Shown here piece by piece: positions 25,601-34,721 of a stretch of DNA of 64,000 bases (its first letter is position 1; every line of letters begins with the position of its first letter). The DNA is from JABDJZ01 sp047619685 (GTDB lineage Bacteria; Bacteroidota; Rhodothermia; Rhodothermales; UBA10348), in contig JBLHLC010000002.1 in the NCBI GenBank assembly GCA_047619685.1, positions 124,001-188,000 on the forward strand, given 5' to 3'. Below the pieces are notes generated by a model. It searched no databases. It saw only the letters and a list, made by a program, of their open reading frames with translations, and was not told the DNA's origin. The translations under genes were made by a program, and so were the position numbers.

Positions 25601-26069
25601 ATGATCTTTCCCGTCGTGCACACGCCACACCAGGCGTCCGAAGCAGATCCCCATAAGGAGTTACGGGTCGCGCTGCGGCTTCTGAGCGGCCAGGATTGCC
25701 AGCGGGACGCCTCCGCCGCGCAGGTCATGCTTCTCAAGCTTGGTGAGGGAAGACACAAGAAGGTGGCTCAGGATGCCATCAGGTACTGAAGGCAGGCGCT
25801 GCCAGGGACTGGTTTGGTGAAGCCGTTCCGCGCCATTTCAAGTTGGAACGCATCGCCGCCGAGTCTCTGAAGGGTGGCGCAAACACACAGAAGCTCTTTA
25901 GGGTCGCGGCCCTTCTGGCCGGCATCCTCACCCTCCTTGTGGCGGTGGGCGTGTTTGTGATGGCGAATGACGGCGGGCCGGAAGATGTCCCGTGGGTGGG
26001 GCTATCACCCTGATTGTTCTGGCCATTGGCGGGCTCGCTGCGGTGAAGCTGAAGCAATCTGCCGGCTAG
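25601..26069 (+). pseudogene. Frameshifted small gene, Sel1-like N-part and two C-terminal helices
   Basis: Three successive reading frames make one plausible protein. Frame 1 (from ATG 25601) reads MIFPVVHTPHQ... to KKVAQDAIRY and stops at 25789. Frame 2 continues from about 25783 (VLKAGAARDWFGEAVPRHF, then a helix FRVAALLAGILTLLVAVGVF) and stops at 26013. Frame 3 continues from 26001 (AITLIVLAIGGLAAVKL) to TAG 26069. Each step equals the loss of one base; the second is in a G-rich run (GGGTGGGG, 25994-26001). Either the gene is dead or the assembly has two errors. The repaired product would be ~155 residues with a soluble helical part and two membrane helices. Its end overlaps the convergent nuclease gene by four bases. 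Confidence 0.55.
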
Positions 26070-27859
26070 CGGATCAGCAGGATCGGACGCACATTGTCAA
26101 CCTGACTGCCTTCTAGCCGAATGAAGTACGTCCCGGGGGGAAGGCCGGTGGCCGAAAAGTGAATCTGGCCACCTCCCGCAGGCACGTGGCCTTCCGTCAG
26201 AACCCGAACTTCCCGTCCGAGGAGGTCCAGTAGCGTCAGTCGGACATTTGACGCGCTCGGAAGGTCGAATGGGACGGTTGCCGCGTTTCTGAATGGGTTC
26301 GGGTACGGCGCGCCAAGAACAGGGGTAGACCTCGGACCGCCCGTCGAGCCCTGGATGCCTGTGCCCTCGGATTTGAGCCTGAAGTCTCCAACCACAGGGA
26401 GATGATCTGACGCCAAGGTTGCGTCTTCGGACAGAAGGCCGTGAGCGGTCAGGGAGTCGGCCGGCATTGCGGGAGTGAACAGCACGAAGTTGTTCGCAGG
26501 CTCCAGGACTGAATCGGTGTACACCATGAAGTCCAGACGGCCCGGATGAAATGCACTGTCCTCGTTGTACCACGTGAAGGTCATCGGGAGTGATACATGA
26601 GGGGGGACAAGATCCGCCAGGGCGCTCCCATCCCAGTCTGGCGCGAATGGGGGGCCCCAGGCTCCAGTATTGAGGATGTCTCCAGACAGAAGCGTCTCCA
26701 ATTGTCGCGCCTCACCCACCATGTTCATATCGCCCAACACGATGACGGGCGTCTCACTGGCCAGGTCAAGAACGCCACCAGCATCCCGCGCATCCCGGAT
26801 AAAGGCCATCATGGCGTCGAAGTCCAGTTGCCGGGCTTCGTCATTCCGACAGCAGGGCGGGTGGGCATCTACGAGGAGCAATTCAGTACCCCAGGGGTCC
26901 GTCAGGTCCAGAAGGAAGGCGGCGTTGGCGTCGCCGTTATTTCCTCCCGGAATGGAGAAAATCCGGATGATGGGATAACGGCTCACTACCACCAGATCCG
27001 GACTCACGCGTGCGCTGAACCAGGTCTGACCCGGTGCAGACGGAACGGCAGCACGAACCAGGGCCTCGGTATCGGCGGCACTGTGGTTCAGGATTTCCTG
27101 AAAACCAATGATGTCCGGGTTGATCGCAGCCAAGAGCCGCGAGAACGGCGGGTTCTTGTCATTCCCGAAGACGCCATCTCTTTCGACGTTGTATGAGAGG
27201 ACCCTGACGTCCGAACCCCTAGCCTTGTTTATGGGCACCGGCGGCAGCTCCGGGAGGGAGGAAGCGTCCTGGAGGGTGTAGGCCACTCCGCCGGAGGCGT
27301 CGGGCAGGATGTCTCCGCTGCCCAAGTCTTCCAGGACTACCCTGATCCGATCACCTGGGAAAAGCGGATTCAGGCCGTCCGGGAGGGCCGCAAGGTCGAA
27401 CGCAATTTCGAACTCGGTCGATGAGACGGTCGGCGCGGTGACGATCTGTACTGGCGCATGCCCAATCTCTGTCGAGAACCCGGCCCACGTGAAGACGCCT
27501 GTCCGCTGGCCGAATGTCCACACAAGTTCGGCTCCGACACCAAAAGAGGACTGCCCGGTGGCAGCGTTGTCATCTGTATCCAGGTAGAGGACGATCTGGT
27601 TGGCTTCCTGAATGAGCGTCTCAACACCCAGCTCAAAACGCAAATAGAGATAACGCTCGTCGTTGGCCATCCACAGCCCGCCGAAGTCCACGCCGGCGTC
27701 CGCATCGCCCAGTCCGTCCTCATGCACGGGCGAAAGCGGGATCCAGTCGGCGAACGTCCCCTCCAGGAAGATCCGTGCAGCCTGGGCGCGGGCGGTCACG
27801 GGACCTGCCAGTCCGATGGCCAGGCCAAGACCGAGGAGGCGAAAGAGTCTATGAATCAC
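26066..27859 (-). CDS. T9SS-secreted endonuclease/exonuclease/phosphatase-family protein
   Basis: 597 residues from GTG 27859, which gives the signal VIHRLFRLLGLGLAIGLAGP; an ATG at 27919 would add 20 residues. Residues ~25-200 are a beta-sandwich with DGLGDADAGVDFGGLWMAND and VLYLDTDDNAATG, resembling a CBM9/DOMON-type module with calcium-like acidic loops. The EEP catalytic domain (~215-500) shows VRVLSYNVERDGVF, IIGFQEIL, VDAHPPCC, VIVLGDMNMVG and ASDHLPVVGDF (metal and catalytic residues). The C-terminus is a Por sorting domain (GAPYPNPFRNAATVPFDLP...TLLDLLGREV). It probably degrades extracellular DNA or phosphodiesters; nuclease versus phospholipase cannot be decided by eye. Confidence 0.85.
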   Translation of the reverse strand: MIHRLFRLLGLGLAIGLAGPVTARAQAARIFLEGTFADWIPLSPVHEDGLGDADAGVDFGGLWMANDERYLYLRFELGVETLIQEANQIVLYLDTDDNAATGQSSFGVGAELVWTFGQRTGVFTWAGFSTEIGHAPVQIVTAPTVSSTEFEIAFDLAALPDGLNPLFPGDRIRVVLEDLGSGDILPDASGGVAYTLQDASSLPELPPVPINKARGSDVRVLSYNVERDGVFGNDKNPPFSRLLAAINPDIIGFQEILNHSAADTEALVRAAVPSAPGQTWFSARVSPDLVVVSRYPIIRIFSIPGGNNGDANAAFLLDLTDPWGTELLLVDAHPPCCRNDEARQLDFDAMMAFIRDARDAGGVLDLASETPVIVLGDMNMVGEARQLETLLSGDILNTGAWGPPFAPDWDGSALADLVPPHVSLPMTFTWYNEDSAFHPGRLDFMVYTDSVLEPANNFVLFTPAMPADSLTAHGLLSEDATLASDHLPVVGDFRLKSEGTGIQGSTGGPRSTPVLGAPYPNPFRNAATVPFDLPSASNVRLTLLDLLGREVRVLTEGHVPAGGGQIHFSATGLPPGTYFIRLEGSQVDNVRPILLIR

Positions 27860-27927
27860 GAGGGGCGTCGTTGGGCGGTGGAGGCGGGGGTTTGGAATGT
27901 ATCTTCGGCCACCCTTCATCGCCTGGT

Positions 27928-30897
27928 ATGGACGTGAAATTCCCCTTCGCCGTCGTAGTTCTCCTTCTCCTCGCGGCTCTTCCCCAGACTCCCGCGCGTG
28001 CCTTTCAAGTTGAGGGCCCGGCCACAATCACCGAGACCACGCGGACGCTCAAGACCTACCCCTACTCCGAGCCCGACCCCGTTCCCATTCTGACGCGCGA
28101 CGAGCGCCTGTACCCCTACCACGCCTTCCAGGGCTATGCCATAGAGGGCGAGCCAATGGACTGGAAGGTGGTAACGCTCGAGAATGATTACATCCAGGTC
28201 TTCGTCCTGCCGGAAGTAGGCGGCAAGGTTTGGGGCGCGGTTATCAAGGCCACCGGCGAGGAATTCATCTACCGGAACGAGGTGATGAAATTCCGAAACA
28301 TCGCGCTGAGGGGGCCCTGGACTTCGGGCGGGATCGAGTTCAACTTTGGCGTAATCGGGCACACGCCTTCTACAGCATCGCCGGTGGACTACACGCTCAT
28401 CGAGAATGAAGATGGGAGCGTGAGCTGCGTGGTGGGCACCATGGACCTGCCGTCACGAACACACTGGCGCGTGGAGATCCGATTGGCGCCAGACAAGGCA
28501 TACTTCGAAACGAATGTGCTCTGGTATAATCCCACGCCCACCTGGCAGCCGTACTACAACTGGATGACGTCGGCGGCTTTTGCGCGGGATGACCTGCGGA
28601 TGTACATCCCCGGCACGCGGTTTCTGGGGCACCCGGGCGAGTCCCACGCGTGGCCAGTCAACGAGGACGGGAGGTACCTGCCGGACTATGGCGAGAACAC
28701 GTTTGGAGGACACAAATCCTTCCACGTGGTAGGCGAACTGGATGAACACTTTGGAGGCTATTACAAAGACGATGACTACGGCTTTGGCCACTGGGCACGC
28801 AACGAAGAGATGCCAGGCCAGAAACTGTGGTTATGGGCGTTGTCCCGTGAGGGTGGCGTCTGGGATGACCTGCTGACCGACACCGATGGTCAATACGTGG
28901 AATACCAGGCGGGCAGGCTTCACGTGCAGTATTCAGCAGGCGCCGCCATCAACCCGATCAAGCAGGCCACCTTTGAGCCGGGCTCGGCGGATCGCTGGAA
29001 CGAGATCTGGTTTCCGGTGGTCGAGATTGGTGGCTTGAGTGACGTGTCGCGCAGCGGTGTCCTTCACGTGGAAGAGGAGGACGGTACAGTGAGCGTCGGG
29101 GTCAATGCCCTGGAGTCCGTGACAGATACCATCCGGGTGTTCGCCGGTGGCCAGGCGTTGGCTGCGTACCCCATCGCCTTGGGACCTCTGGATGTCTTTA
29201 CAACGTCAATTCCCTCGCCGACCGGGCCATTTGAGGTGACGCTGGAAGGCATGGGTCTCCGATACAGCACGGACCGGACGGACCTGGCGTTGGCGCGGCC
29301 GTTTGAAACCGACCCGCAAGCCCTTCCCTCGATTCCGGAGACAGACCAGCAGGTGGCCCAGGCGCGCGAACTCATGGAGGCGCGTCAGTTCACGCCCGCC
29401 CGAATCCTTCTGGAGCAGGTTATGCGGGCGGCGCCCTGGCATCGAGACGCCCTGGTGACTGCGGCAGACCTGGACTTCAGGACCGCCAAGTACGCAGACG
29501 GGCTGGTCCTCGCGGAGCGTGCCCGCCAATTGGACGCGTACGATTCGGAGGCCAATTTCGTCGCAGGAAATCTGTTTCGGAAACTGGGGAAAATCACGGA
29601 TGCCAGGGAGGCGTTCGGGTGGGCAGCGCGGTCCATGGCGTTTCGGTCCGTTTCGTACTCCCAACTTGCTGATCTGGCGCTCATGCGTTCGGACTGGACG
29701 GAGGCCGAGCACTATGCCGAACTCGCCCTGGACTACGACCGGATCAATCTCCAGGCGCTCCTGACGGCATCCATCGCCGCGCGCCGCGCCGGCCAGGCGG
29801 AGCGGTCTGGAGATATTCTCGCCCGGATGATGGAGATCGATCCGCTGAGTCACTCCGCCAGGGCAGAGCGTTTTCTGGCTTTGCCGTCCGAGTCGGCAGC
29901 CGCCGAGTTGCTCAAGTCGATGCGGAGCGAGTTCGCGGAGCAGACGCTGTTGGAAGTGGCCATCGGCTACGCTGAGCGCGGGCAGGATGCCGATGCTGCC
30001 GCGATTCTGCGCGCCGGCGATACACGCGGTGCGGTCGCCGCTGCCTGGAGTTGGCACCTGGACGGGCGAGCCGGGGCCCCGGCAGCGCTGGACGCCGGTG
30101 CGGTTGCTTTTGCGTTCCCATATCGGATCGAAACACTGCCAATTCTGGCGGCGGCCGCTGAGGCGTCGGACCACTGGTCATGGAGCTATCTCCACGCGCT
30201 CAACCTGTGGGGCCTGGGGCAAACCAGCGCGGCCACCCACGTGATCACGGCGTTGGGAGACGCGCCGGACCTGTCCTCGTTCTACATCACGCGCGCGCAC
30301 CTGGTGCCTGCCCAGGCGGAGCGAGACCTGCTGTTGGCGCAGCGCACATCCGGGGCTGGCCGGCTATCGCTCATCCACCTGATTCGTTTCTATCAGGGCG
30401 AAGGGCGTTGGGAAGACGCAGCCAGAACATCCGGCCCGGGCCGCACGGAGTACCCGAACGACTTCAATCTGGACCTTCTTCATGCCGAGTCTCTCCTGCA
30501 TCTGGATCGGGCTGGCGAAGCCCTCCAGATACTTGAGACCACACACGTGTTACCCTCGGAGAATGCCTCCCAGAGTCACAACCTGTTTGAGTGGGCCCAC
30601 GTGATGTCGGGCCTGGATGTTCTGGAGAGCGATCCTGGCGCAGCCACAGCCCATTTCAGGCGGTCGCTGGCGTGGCCCGAGCATCTGGGGCAAGGCCGTC
30701 CCTACGAGCCAGACGACAGAATCCCGCAGTACCTGTTGGCGCTTTCGCTGGCCCGGGGAGGCGCAGGGGACGCCGACCTCGCTACGCTGCGGACGGGCTT
30801 GGAGGCCATGGCGACGGGGATGTCCGAGGGGTCTGGTGGCCCGGAATCGCTGGGTACGCAGCTGCTTCGCCGCGCACTTCAATTGGAAATCCGATGA
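27928..30897 (+). CDS. DUF5107 and TPR protein, exported
   Basis: 989 residues from ATG 27928, giving signal MDVKFPFAVVVLLLLAALPQ. Residues ~30-420 fit DUF5107, a supersandwich-like module related to sugar-processing folds: WKVVTLENDYIQVFVLPEVG, GGKVWGAVIKATGEEFIYRN, GGIEFNFGVIGHTPSTASPV, and NEIWFPVVEIGG. From ~475 on there are tetratricopeptide repeats (ARELMEARQFTPARILLEQV, DGLVLAERARQLDAYDSEAN, and so on). Family members are found near glycosidases and may themselves act on glycans. It overlaps the DUF6067 gene by four bases, so both are co-translated. Divergent from the nuclease with a 68-base gap. Confidence 0.85.
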   Translation: MDVKFPFAVVVLLLLAALPQTPARAFQVEGPATITETTRTLKTYPYSEPDPVPILTRDERLYPYHAFQGYAIEGEPMDWKVVTLENDYIQVFVLPEVGGKVWGAVIKATGEEFIYRNEVMKFRNIALRGPWTSGGIEFNFGVIGHTPSTASPVDYTLIENEDGSVSCVVGTMDLPSRTHWRVEIRLAPDKAYFETNVLWYNPTPTWQPYYNWMTSAAFARDDLRMYIPGTRFLGHPGESHAWPVNEDGRYLPDYGENTFGGHKSFHVVGELDEHFGGYYKDDDYGFGHWARNEEMPGQKLWLWALSREGGVWDDLLTDTDGQYVEYQAGRLHVQYSAGAAINPIKQATFEPGSADRWNEIWFPVVEIGGLSDVSRSGVLHVEEEDGTVSVGVNALESVTDTIRVFAGGQALAAYPIALGPLDVFTTSIPSPTGPFEVTLEGMGLRYSTDRTDLALARPFETDPQALPSIPETDQQVAQARELMEARQFTPARILLEQVMRAAPWHRDALVTAADLDFRTAKYADGLVLAERARQLDAYDSEANFVAGNLFRKLGKITDAREAFGWAARSMAFRSVSYSQLADLALMRSDWTEAEHYAELALDYDRINLQALLTASIAARRAGQAERSGDILARMMEIDPLSHSARAERFLALPSESAAAELLKSMRSEFAEQTLLEVAIGYAERGQDADAAAILRAGDTRGAVAAAWSWHLDGRAGAPAALDAGAVAFAFPYRIETLPILAAAAEASDHWSWSYLHALNLWGLGQTSAATHVITALGDAPDLSSFYITRAHLVPAQAERDLLLAQRTSGAGRLSLIHLIRFYQGEGRWEDAARTSGPGRTEYPNDFNLDLLHAESLLHLDRAGEALQILETTHVLPSENASQSHNLFEWAHVMSGLDVLESDPGAATAHFRRSLAWPEHLGQGRPYEPDDRIPQYLLALSLARGGAGDADLATLRTGLEAMATGMSEGSGGPESLGTQLLRRALQLEIR

Positions 30898-33800
30898 TGA
30901 TCAAATCAGTTTTCAGCCCCGCGGCGTTGGTTCTTCTGGTATCGGGCTGCTCGCCTTCACTGCTCGGAGAGCCCATTGCGGCTCCGCCAATACATCCGGT
31001 TGTGGATGGCGTCACGTGGGGTGTCGGAAACTGGGAGCCGCACCTGGAAGCAGGTTCGCCTGGCCTGTCCTGGGGTAACCACCGGGCCGTCGTTCAGCTT
31101 TTGGACGGACAGGATCTGGATAGGGCCATCGCTGCAACAATCCCATGGCGGAGGCCTGACAGCGATCCTGGGCGCAAAGCCATCGTGGTGGTCGATGCGA
31201 CGTCTGGAGAGCCAGTCACCAACTGGGCAAAGAGGAACGTCACCAGTGCCTCGGGCCAGGTCATCTTCGAGCCTGTTTCCGGTTCTTTGGTGTACCACGT
31301 CTACTACCTCCCGTGGGAGTCTACGGGCAGCTACTATCCGCGCGTTACCTACCCGGATAACGTCGGCACGCCGGATGCGGAGTGGCTCGAATCCCTGGCC
31401 GCCGCCGATCCCGCCAGCGGCACCGTGACGGGAATGGAGTCAGTTGACGAGTTCCATAGCTTCTTCCCGATGGAAGTAGTGGCCTCCGACCAGGAGACCG
31501 AGGAAGCCATGAAAGGGCTGGCCTGGGCGCTTTTCCCCGAACATCGAGACCGCCCCATCAGCCTGACGCGGGCCCTGCCACAGCACTGGGCGACGGATGG
31601 ACCTGGCAAGACCCTGAGTGCCTCCGTCCTGCGGGGCGAATACTTCACCTTCCAGATTGGTGTCTTCGCATACCGGCAGGCGGTGGAGGACCTAGAGGTG
31701 TCCTACGACGGATTTCCGGGGTCGTGGACGTTTACCTGCTTCAACTGTGAAGGCGTGGATCTGGAAGGGCAACCCTTCACTAAAACCGTCTCCGTGGAAC
31801 AGGGAAGAGTGCAGGCTTTGTGGTTCGGCGTGCAAATACCCGAGTCCGCCGGGACGGGCCCCCAAACCGGAACGGTCTCCATTACGCCGAAGGGAAGCCA
31901 ACCACGGTCTGTCGAGGTGGACCTGTCAGTCCTGGCCGAGAAGGCAGAGGATCACGGGTTCAATCAGCCGGAGTTTATGAGTCGTCTGGAATGGCTCAAC
32001 TCTACCGTCGGGACGGACCCGGACTTCATCATCGATCCGTTCATCCCGGTGGAAGCGACCGGAAAGACAGTTTCAATTCTGGGTCGGGACGTGGATCTGA
32101 GGGACGATGGACTCCCTGCCCAGATCTGGAGCTACTACACGCCCGAACTCACCGGACTGGCGGATACGCCCGAGGAGATCCTTGCCGCCCCCATCGCGCT
32201 TGAAGTCACGGTGGCGGGGGAAGCCCTGAGATGGGAGTCCGCTGGTTTTGAGGTAGCACGGGCCAACGCAGGCCGGGCCAACTGGACGGCGCGGAGCAGC
32301 GCGCCGGGCTTTGAGCTGGTCGTTGAGGGTGCGCTGGAGTACGACGGAATGCTGGACTACCGCCTCACCCTCAAGGCCACCGAGTCCGTGACGGTGGAAG
32401 ACGTCGCGCTCCCCATCGCCTATCAGCCAGACGCGGCAACCTATATGCTTGGCCTGGGAAGGGTTGGAGGCAGGACTCCGGGCGCAGTGGAGTGGAAGTG
32501 GAAGGTCGAGAATCACCAGGAAGGGCTATGGTTGGGCGGGGTCCACAAGGGTCTGCAATACGTCCTCCGCGATGAGAACTACATCAGGCCGCTGAACACC
32601 AACTTCTATCTGAATCAGCCACTGAACATGCCGCCGTCATGGTTCAACGACGGGCAGGGTGGTATCTCGTTGACCTCGACCGCGGCCGGCGTGACGGCCC
32701 GCAATTATTCAGGAACTCGAAGCCTGGAGGCCGGAGAGGAACTGTATTTCAACGTCAGATTCCTGATTACGCCATTCAAGCCTATCCGGACGGACACACA
32801 TTTCCAGACCCGATTTGTGCACAAATACGTGCCTGTGGATTCGGTGGTGACCTGGGGAGGGACGGTGGTCAACATCCACCACGCCAACGAGATCAATCCC
32901 TACATCAATTACCCTTTCTTCAACCTGGACCTTCAGACTGCCTACATCCAGGAGGCACACCAGAAGGGCATAAAAGTCAAGCTGTACGACACCATTCGGG
33001 AGTTGACTTACAGGGCCTACGAACTGCAGGCCATGAAGAGTCTGGGCGATGAGATCATAAACGACGGAGAAGGTGGTGGGCACTCGTGGATGCAGGAGCA
33101 TCTGCGTGAGAACTACCACTCCGCATGGCACGCGTGGCGCGTGGACGACGCCGCAATGCTCAACAAAGGGACGTCCCGCTGGACCAATTACTACATCGCG
33201 GGGCTCTCTTGGCTGGCCAGAAACCAGCAGATCGACGGGCTCTATCTGGACGACATCGCCTTCAGCAGGGAAACCGTCAAACGGCTCGTTTCGGTCCTGG
33301 ATGAACACCGGGATGAGGTGGTGATCGATCTCCACTCGGCCAATCAGTTCAATCCGCGGGATGGGTTCATCAGCAGCGCCATGCTGTACATGGAGCACAT
33401 GCCGTTTATCTCTCGGCTGTGGTTCGGCGAGTATTTCGACTACGGCGCCCGTGAGGACTACTGGATGACCGAGGTCAGCGGCCTGCCATTTGGGCTGATG
33501 GGGGAAATGTTGCAGGATGGCGGGCATCCGTATCGCGGGATGCTCTACGGGATGACGACCCGCATGTACGGCGAGGTGGACCCCCGGCCCGTATGGGGGC
33601 TGATGAATGACTTTGGCATCGACCGGAGCCGGATGCTGGGATATTGGCTGGAGGACAATCCGGTCAAGACCAGCCACCCGGACGTGCTGGCAACGACGTA
33701 TTCCCGCGAGGGCGAGGTGCTGATTGCCTTGGCCTCGTGGTCGGAGAAAGACGAGGTTCTAGATCTGTCTATCGATCTTGACGCTTTGGGACTTGCAGGA

Positions 33801-33929
33801 CCTCTGGTACTTGAGGCCCCGGCAGTTCTTGGGTTGCAGGATGCCGGCCTCGTCGATCAGACGGCCGTCCGGGTACCTGCGGGGATGGGCTTGTTTGTGA
33901 CCATGAGGAGCAGCGCATCCGATGGATAA
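30894..33929 (+). CDS. DUF6067-type glycoside hydrolase-like lipoprotein
   Basis: 1011 residues from ATG 30894 (a second ATG follows directly). Lipoprotein signal ALVLLVSGCSPSL. Beta-rich N-terminal half (~30-600), then a TIM-barrel-like region: VTWGGTVVNIHHANEINPY, GIKVKLYDTIRELTYRAYEL, GLYLDDIAFSRETVKRL, and the family-typical FISRLWFGEYFDYG...YWMTEVSGLPFGLMGE...GMLYGMTTRMYG. The acidic residues in LYLDDIAF are candidates for catalysis. A small beta domain ends the protein. Substrate unknown. Coupled by a four-base overlap to the DUF5107-TPR gene. Its 3' end overlaps the broken PDZ gene on the other strand by 73 bases. Confidence 0.8.
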   Translation: MMIKSVFSPAALVLLVSGCSPSLLGEPIAAPPIHPVVDGVTWGVGNWEPHLEAGSPGLSWGNHRAVVQLLDGQDLDRAIAATIPWRRPDSDPGRKAIVVVDATSGEPVTNWAKRNVTSASGQVIFEPVSGSLVYHVYYLPWESTGSYYPRVTYPDNVGTPDAEWLESLAAADPASGTVTGMESVDEFHSFFPMEVVASDQETEEAMKGLAWALFPEHRDRPISLTRALPQHWATDGPGKTLSASVLRGEYFTFQIGVFAYRQAVEDLEVSYDGFPGSWTFTCFNCEGVDLEGQPFTKTVSVEQGRVQALWFGVQIPESAGTGPQTGTVSITPKGSQPRSVEVDLSVLAEKAEDHGFNQPEFMSRLEWLNSTVGTDPDFIIDPFIPVEATGKTVSILGRDVDLRDDGLPAQIWSYYTPELTGLADTPEEILAAPIALEVTVAGEALRWESAGFEVARANAGRANWTARSSAPGFELVVEGALEYDGMLDYRLTLKATESVTVEDVALPIAYQPDAATYMLGLGRVGGRTPGAVEWKWKVENHQEGLWLGGVHKGLQYVLRDENYIRPLNTNFYLNQPLNMPPSWFNDGQGGISLTSTAAGVTARNYSGTRSLEAGEELYFNVRFLITPFKPIRTDTHFQTRFVHKYVPVDSVVTWGGTVVNIHHANEINPYINYPFFNLDLQTAYIQEAHQKGIKVKLYDTIRELTYRAYELQAMKSLGDEIINDGEGGGHSWMQEHLRENYHSAWHAWRVDDAAMLNKGTSRWTNYYIAGLSWLARNQQIDGLYLDDIAFSRETVKRLVSVLDEHRDEVVIDLHSANQFNPRDGFISSAMLYMEHMPFISRLWFGEYFDYGAREDYWMTEVSGLPFGLMGEMLQDGGHPYRGMLYGMTTRMYGEVDPRPVWGLMNDFGIDRSRMLGYWLEDNPVKTSHPDVLATTYSREGEVLIALASWSEKDEVLDLSIDLDALGLAGPLVLEAPAVLGLQDAGLVDQTAVRVPAGMGLFVTMRSSASDG

Positions 33930-34721
33930 GGCCCCCCGGCCCATCGTTGCAGTACTACCGGAGCGGCATCGTGCATCGAACCAACCACCTGGCCATCAGC
34001 CGTAACAAACCAGCGTTGGTCAGGGGTTCCACCCTGATACATCAGCCCCAGGTAGGACCTCCACTGGACGGACGAGAGGTCAACACGGGCCGCCGCTTCT
34101 CCCATGCCGATCATCCACAACGCCCCGTCCCGGGAAGAGATAACCTGTGTCCGGAGCGACCAAGTCCGTCAGCTTCTGAGTATCGCTTCCAGGGTTCGGG
34201 CGTTGTCGGTTGATATCGAATGACATCCCCCTCGTAGCCGATCATCCAAACGGATCCGTCGGGTTGGGTAGCTACGTCCGAAAGGTGGAAGTCTCTGGCC
34301 CCTCCCGACAGCTCCCGGGGAGAGATGGTCATGGTCAACTCCTCAGCACCCCGAAGCACGGTAACAGATACCGGTGTTTCGGAGGCGACCTTGATCCTGT
34401 TGCGAGTAATGGACCGCTGGCCGTCCACTGCCACCAGAAGATCGCCCACCTGGAGACCCTCCTCCTGGGCTGGACTGTCCTCTCGAACGGCCCAAATGAA
34501 GGCCGGCGCCAGTTCTCTTGGAAGACCAAACCATGCCCCCTGCGCGACCTTGAATCCGAGGCCGGCAGACCAAGGGCGCAAAGGAACTACCTCTTCTGGA
34601 ACGATCTCGTGCCTTCAGAAAACGGATCGACGGTGATAGGCTCATAGGGCGCCTGGGCCGCTACCGGGAGGCAGAATCCAAACACCAGCCAAAGAAGGCG
34701 CCGGGGGGAGTATTGGCTCAT
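33857..34721 (-). pseudogene. Frameshifted exported PDZ plus propeller-repeat gene
   Basis: Three frames join into one protein. ATG 34721 (four-base overlap with the upstream cytochrome gene) gives a signal MSQYSPRRLLWLVFGFCLPV...AQ and runs to FSEG. After a one-base loss near 34618 the frame continues EIVPEEVVPLRPWSAGLGF into a PDZ domain (VREDSPAQEEGLQVGDLLVA) and one propeller repeat (QPDGSVWMIGYEGDVIRY). After a second one-base loss near 34165 it continues VISSRDGALWMIGMGEAA and ends at 33857. The repaired length (~285) is short for a propeller protein, so the 3' end may also be lost. It was the last gene of the DUF1553 operon. Real decay or assembly errors are both possible. Confidence 0.6.
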
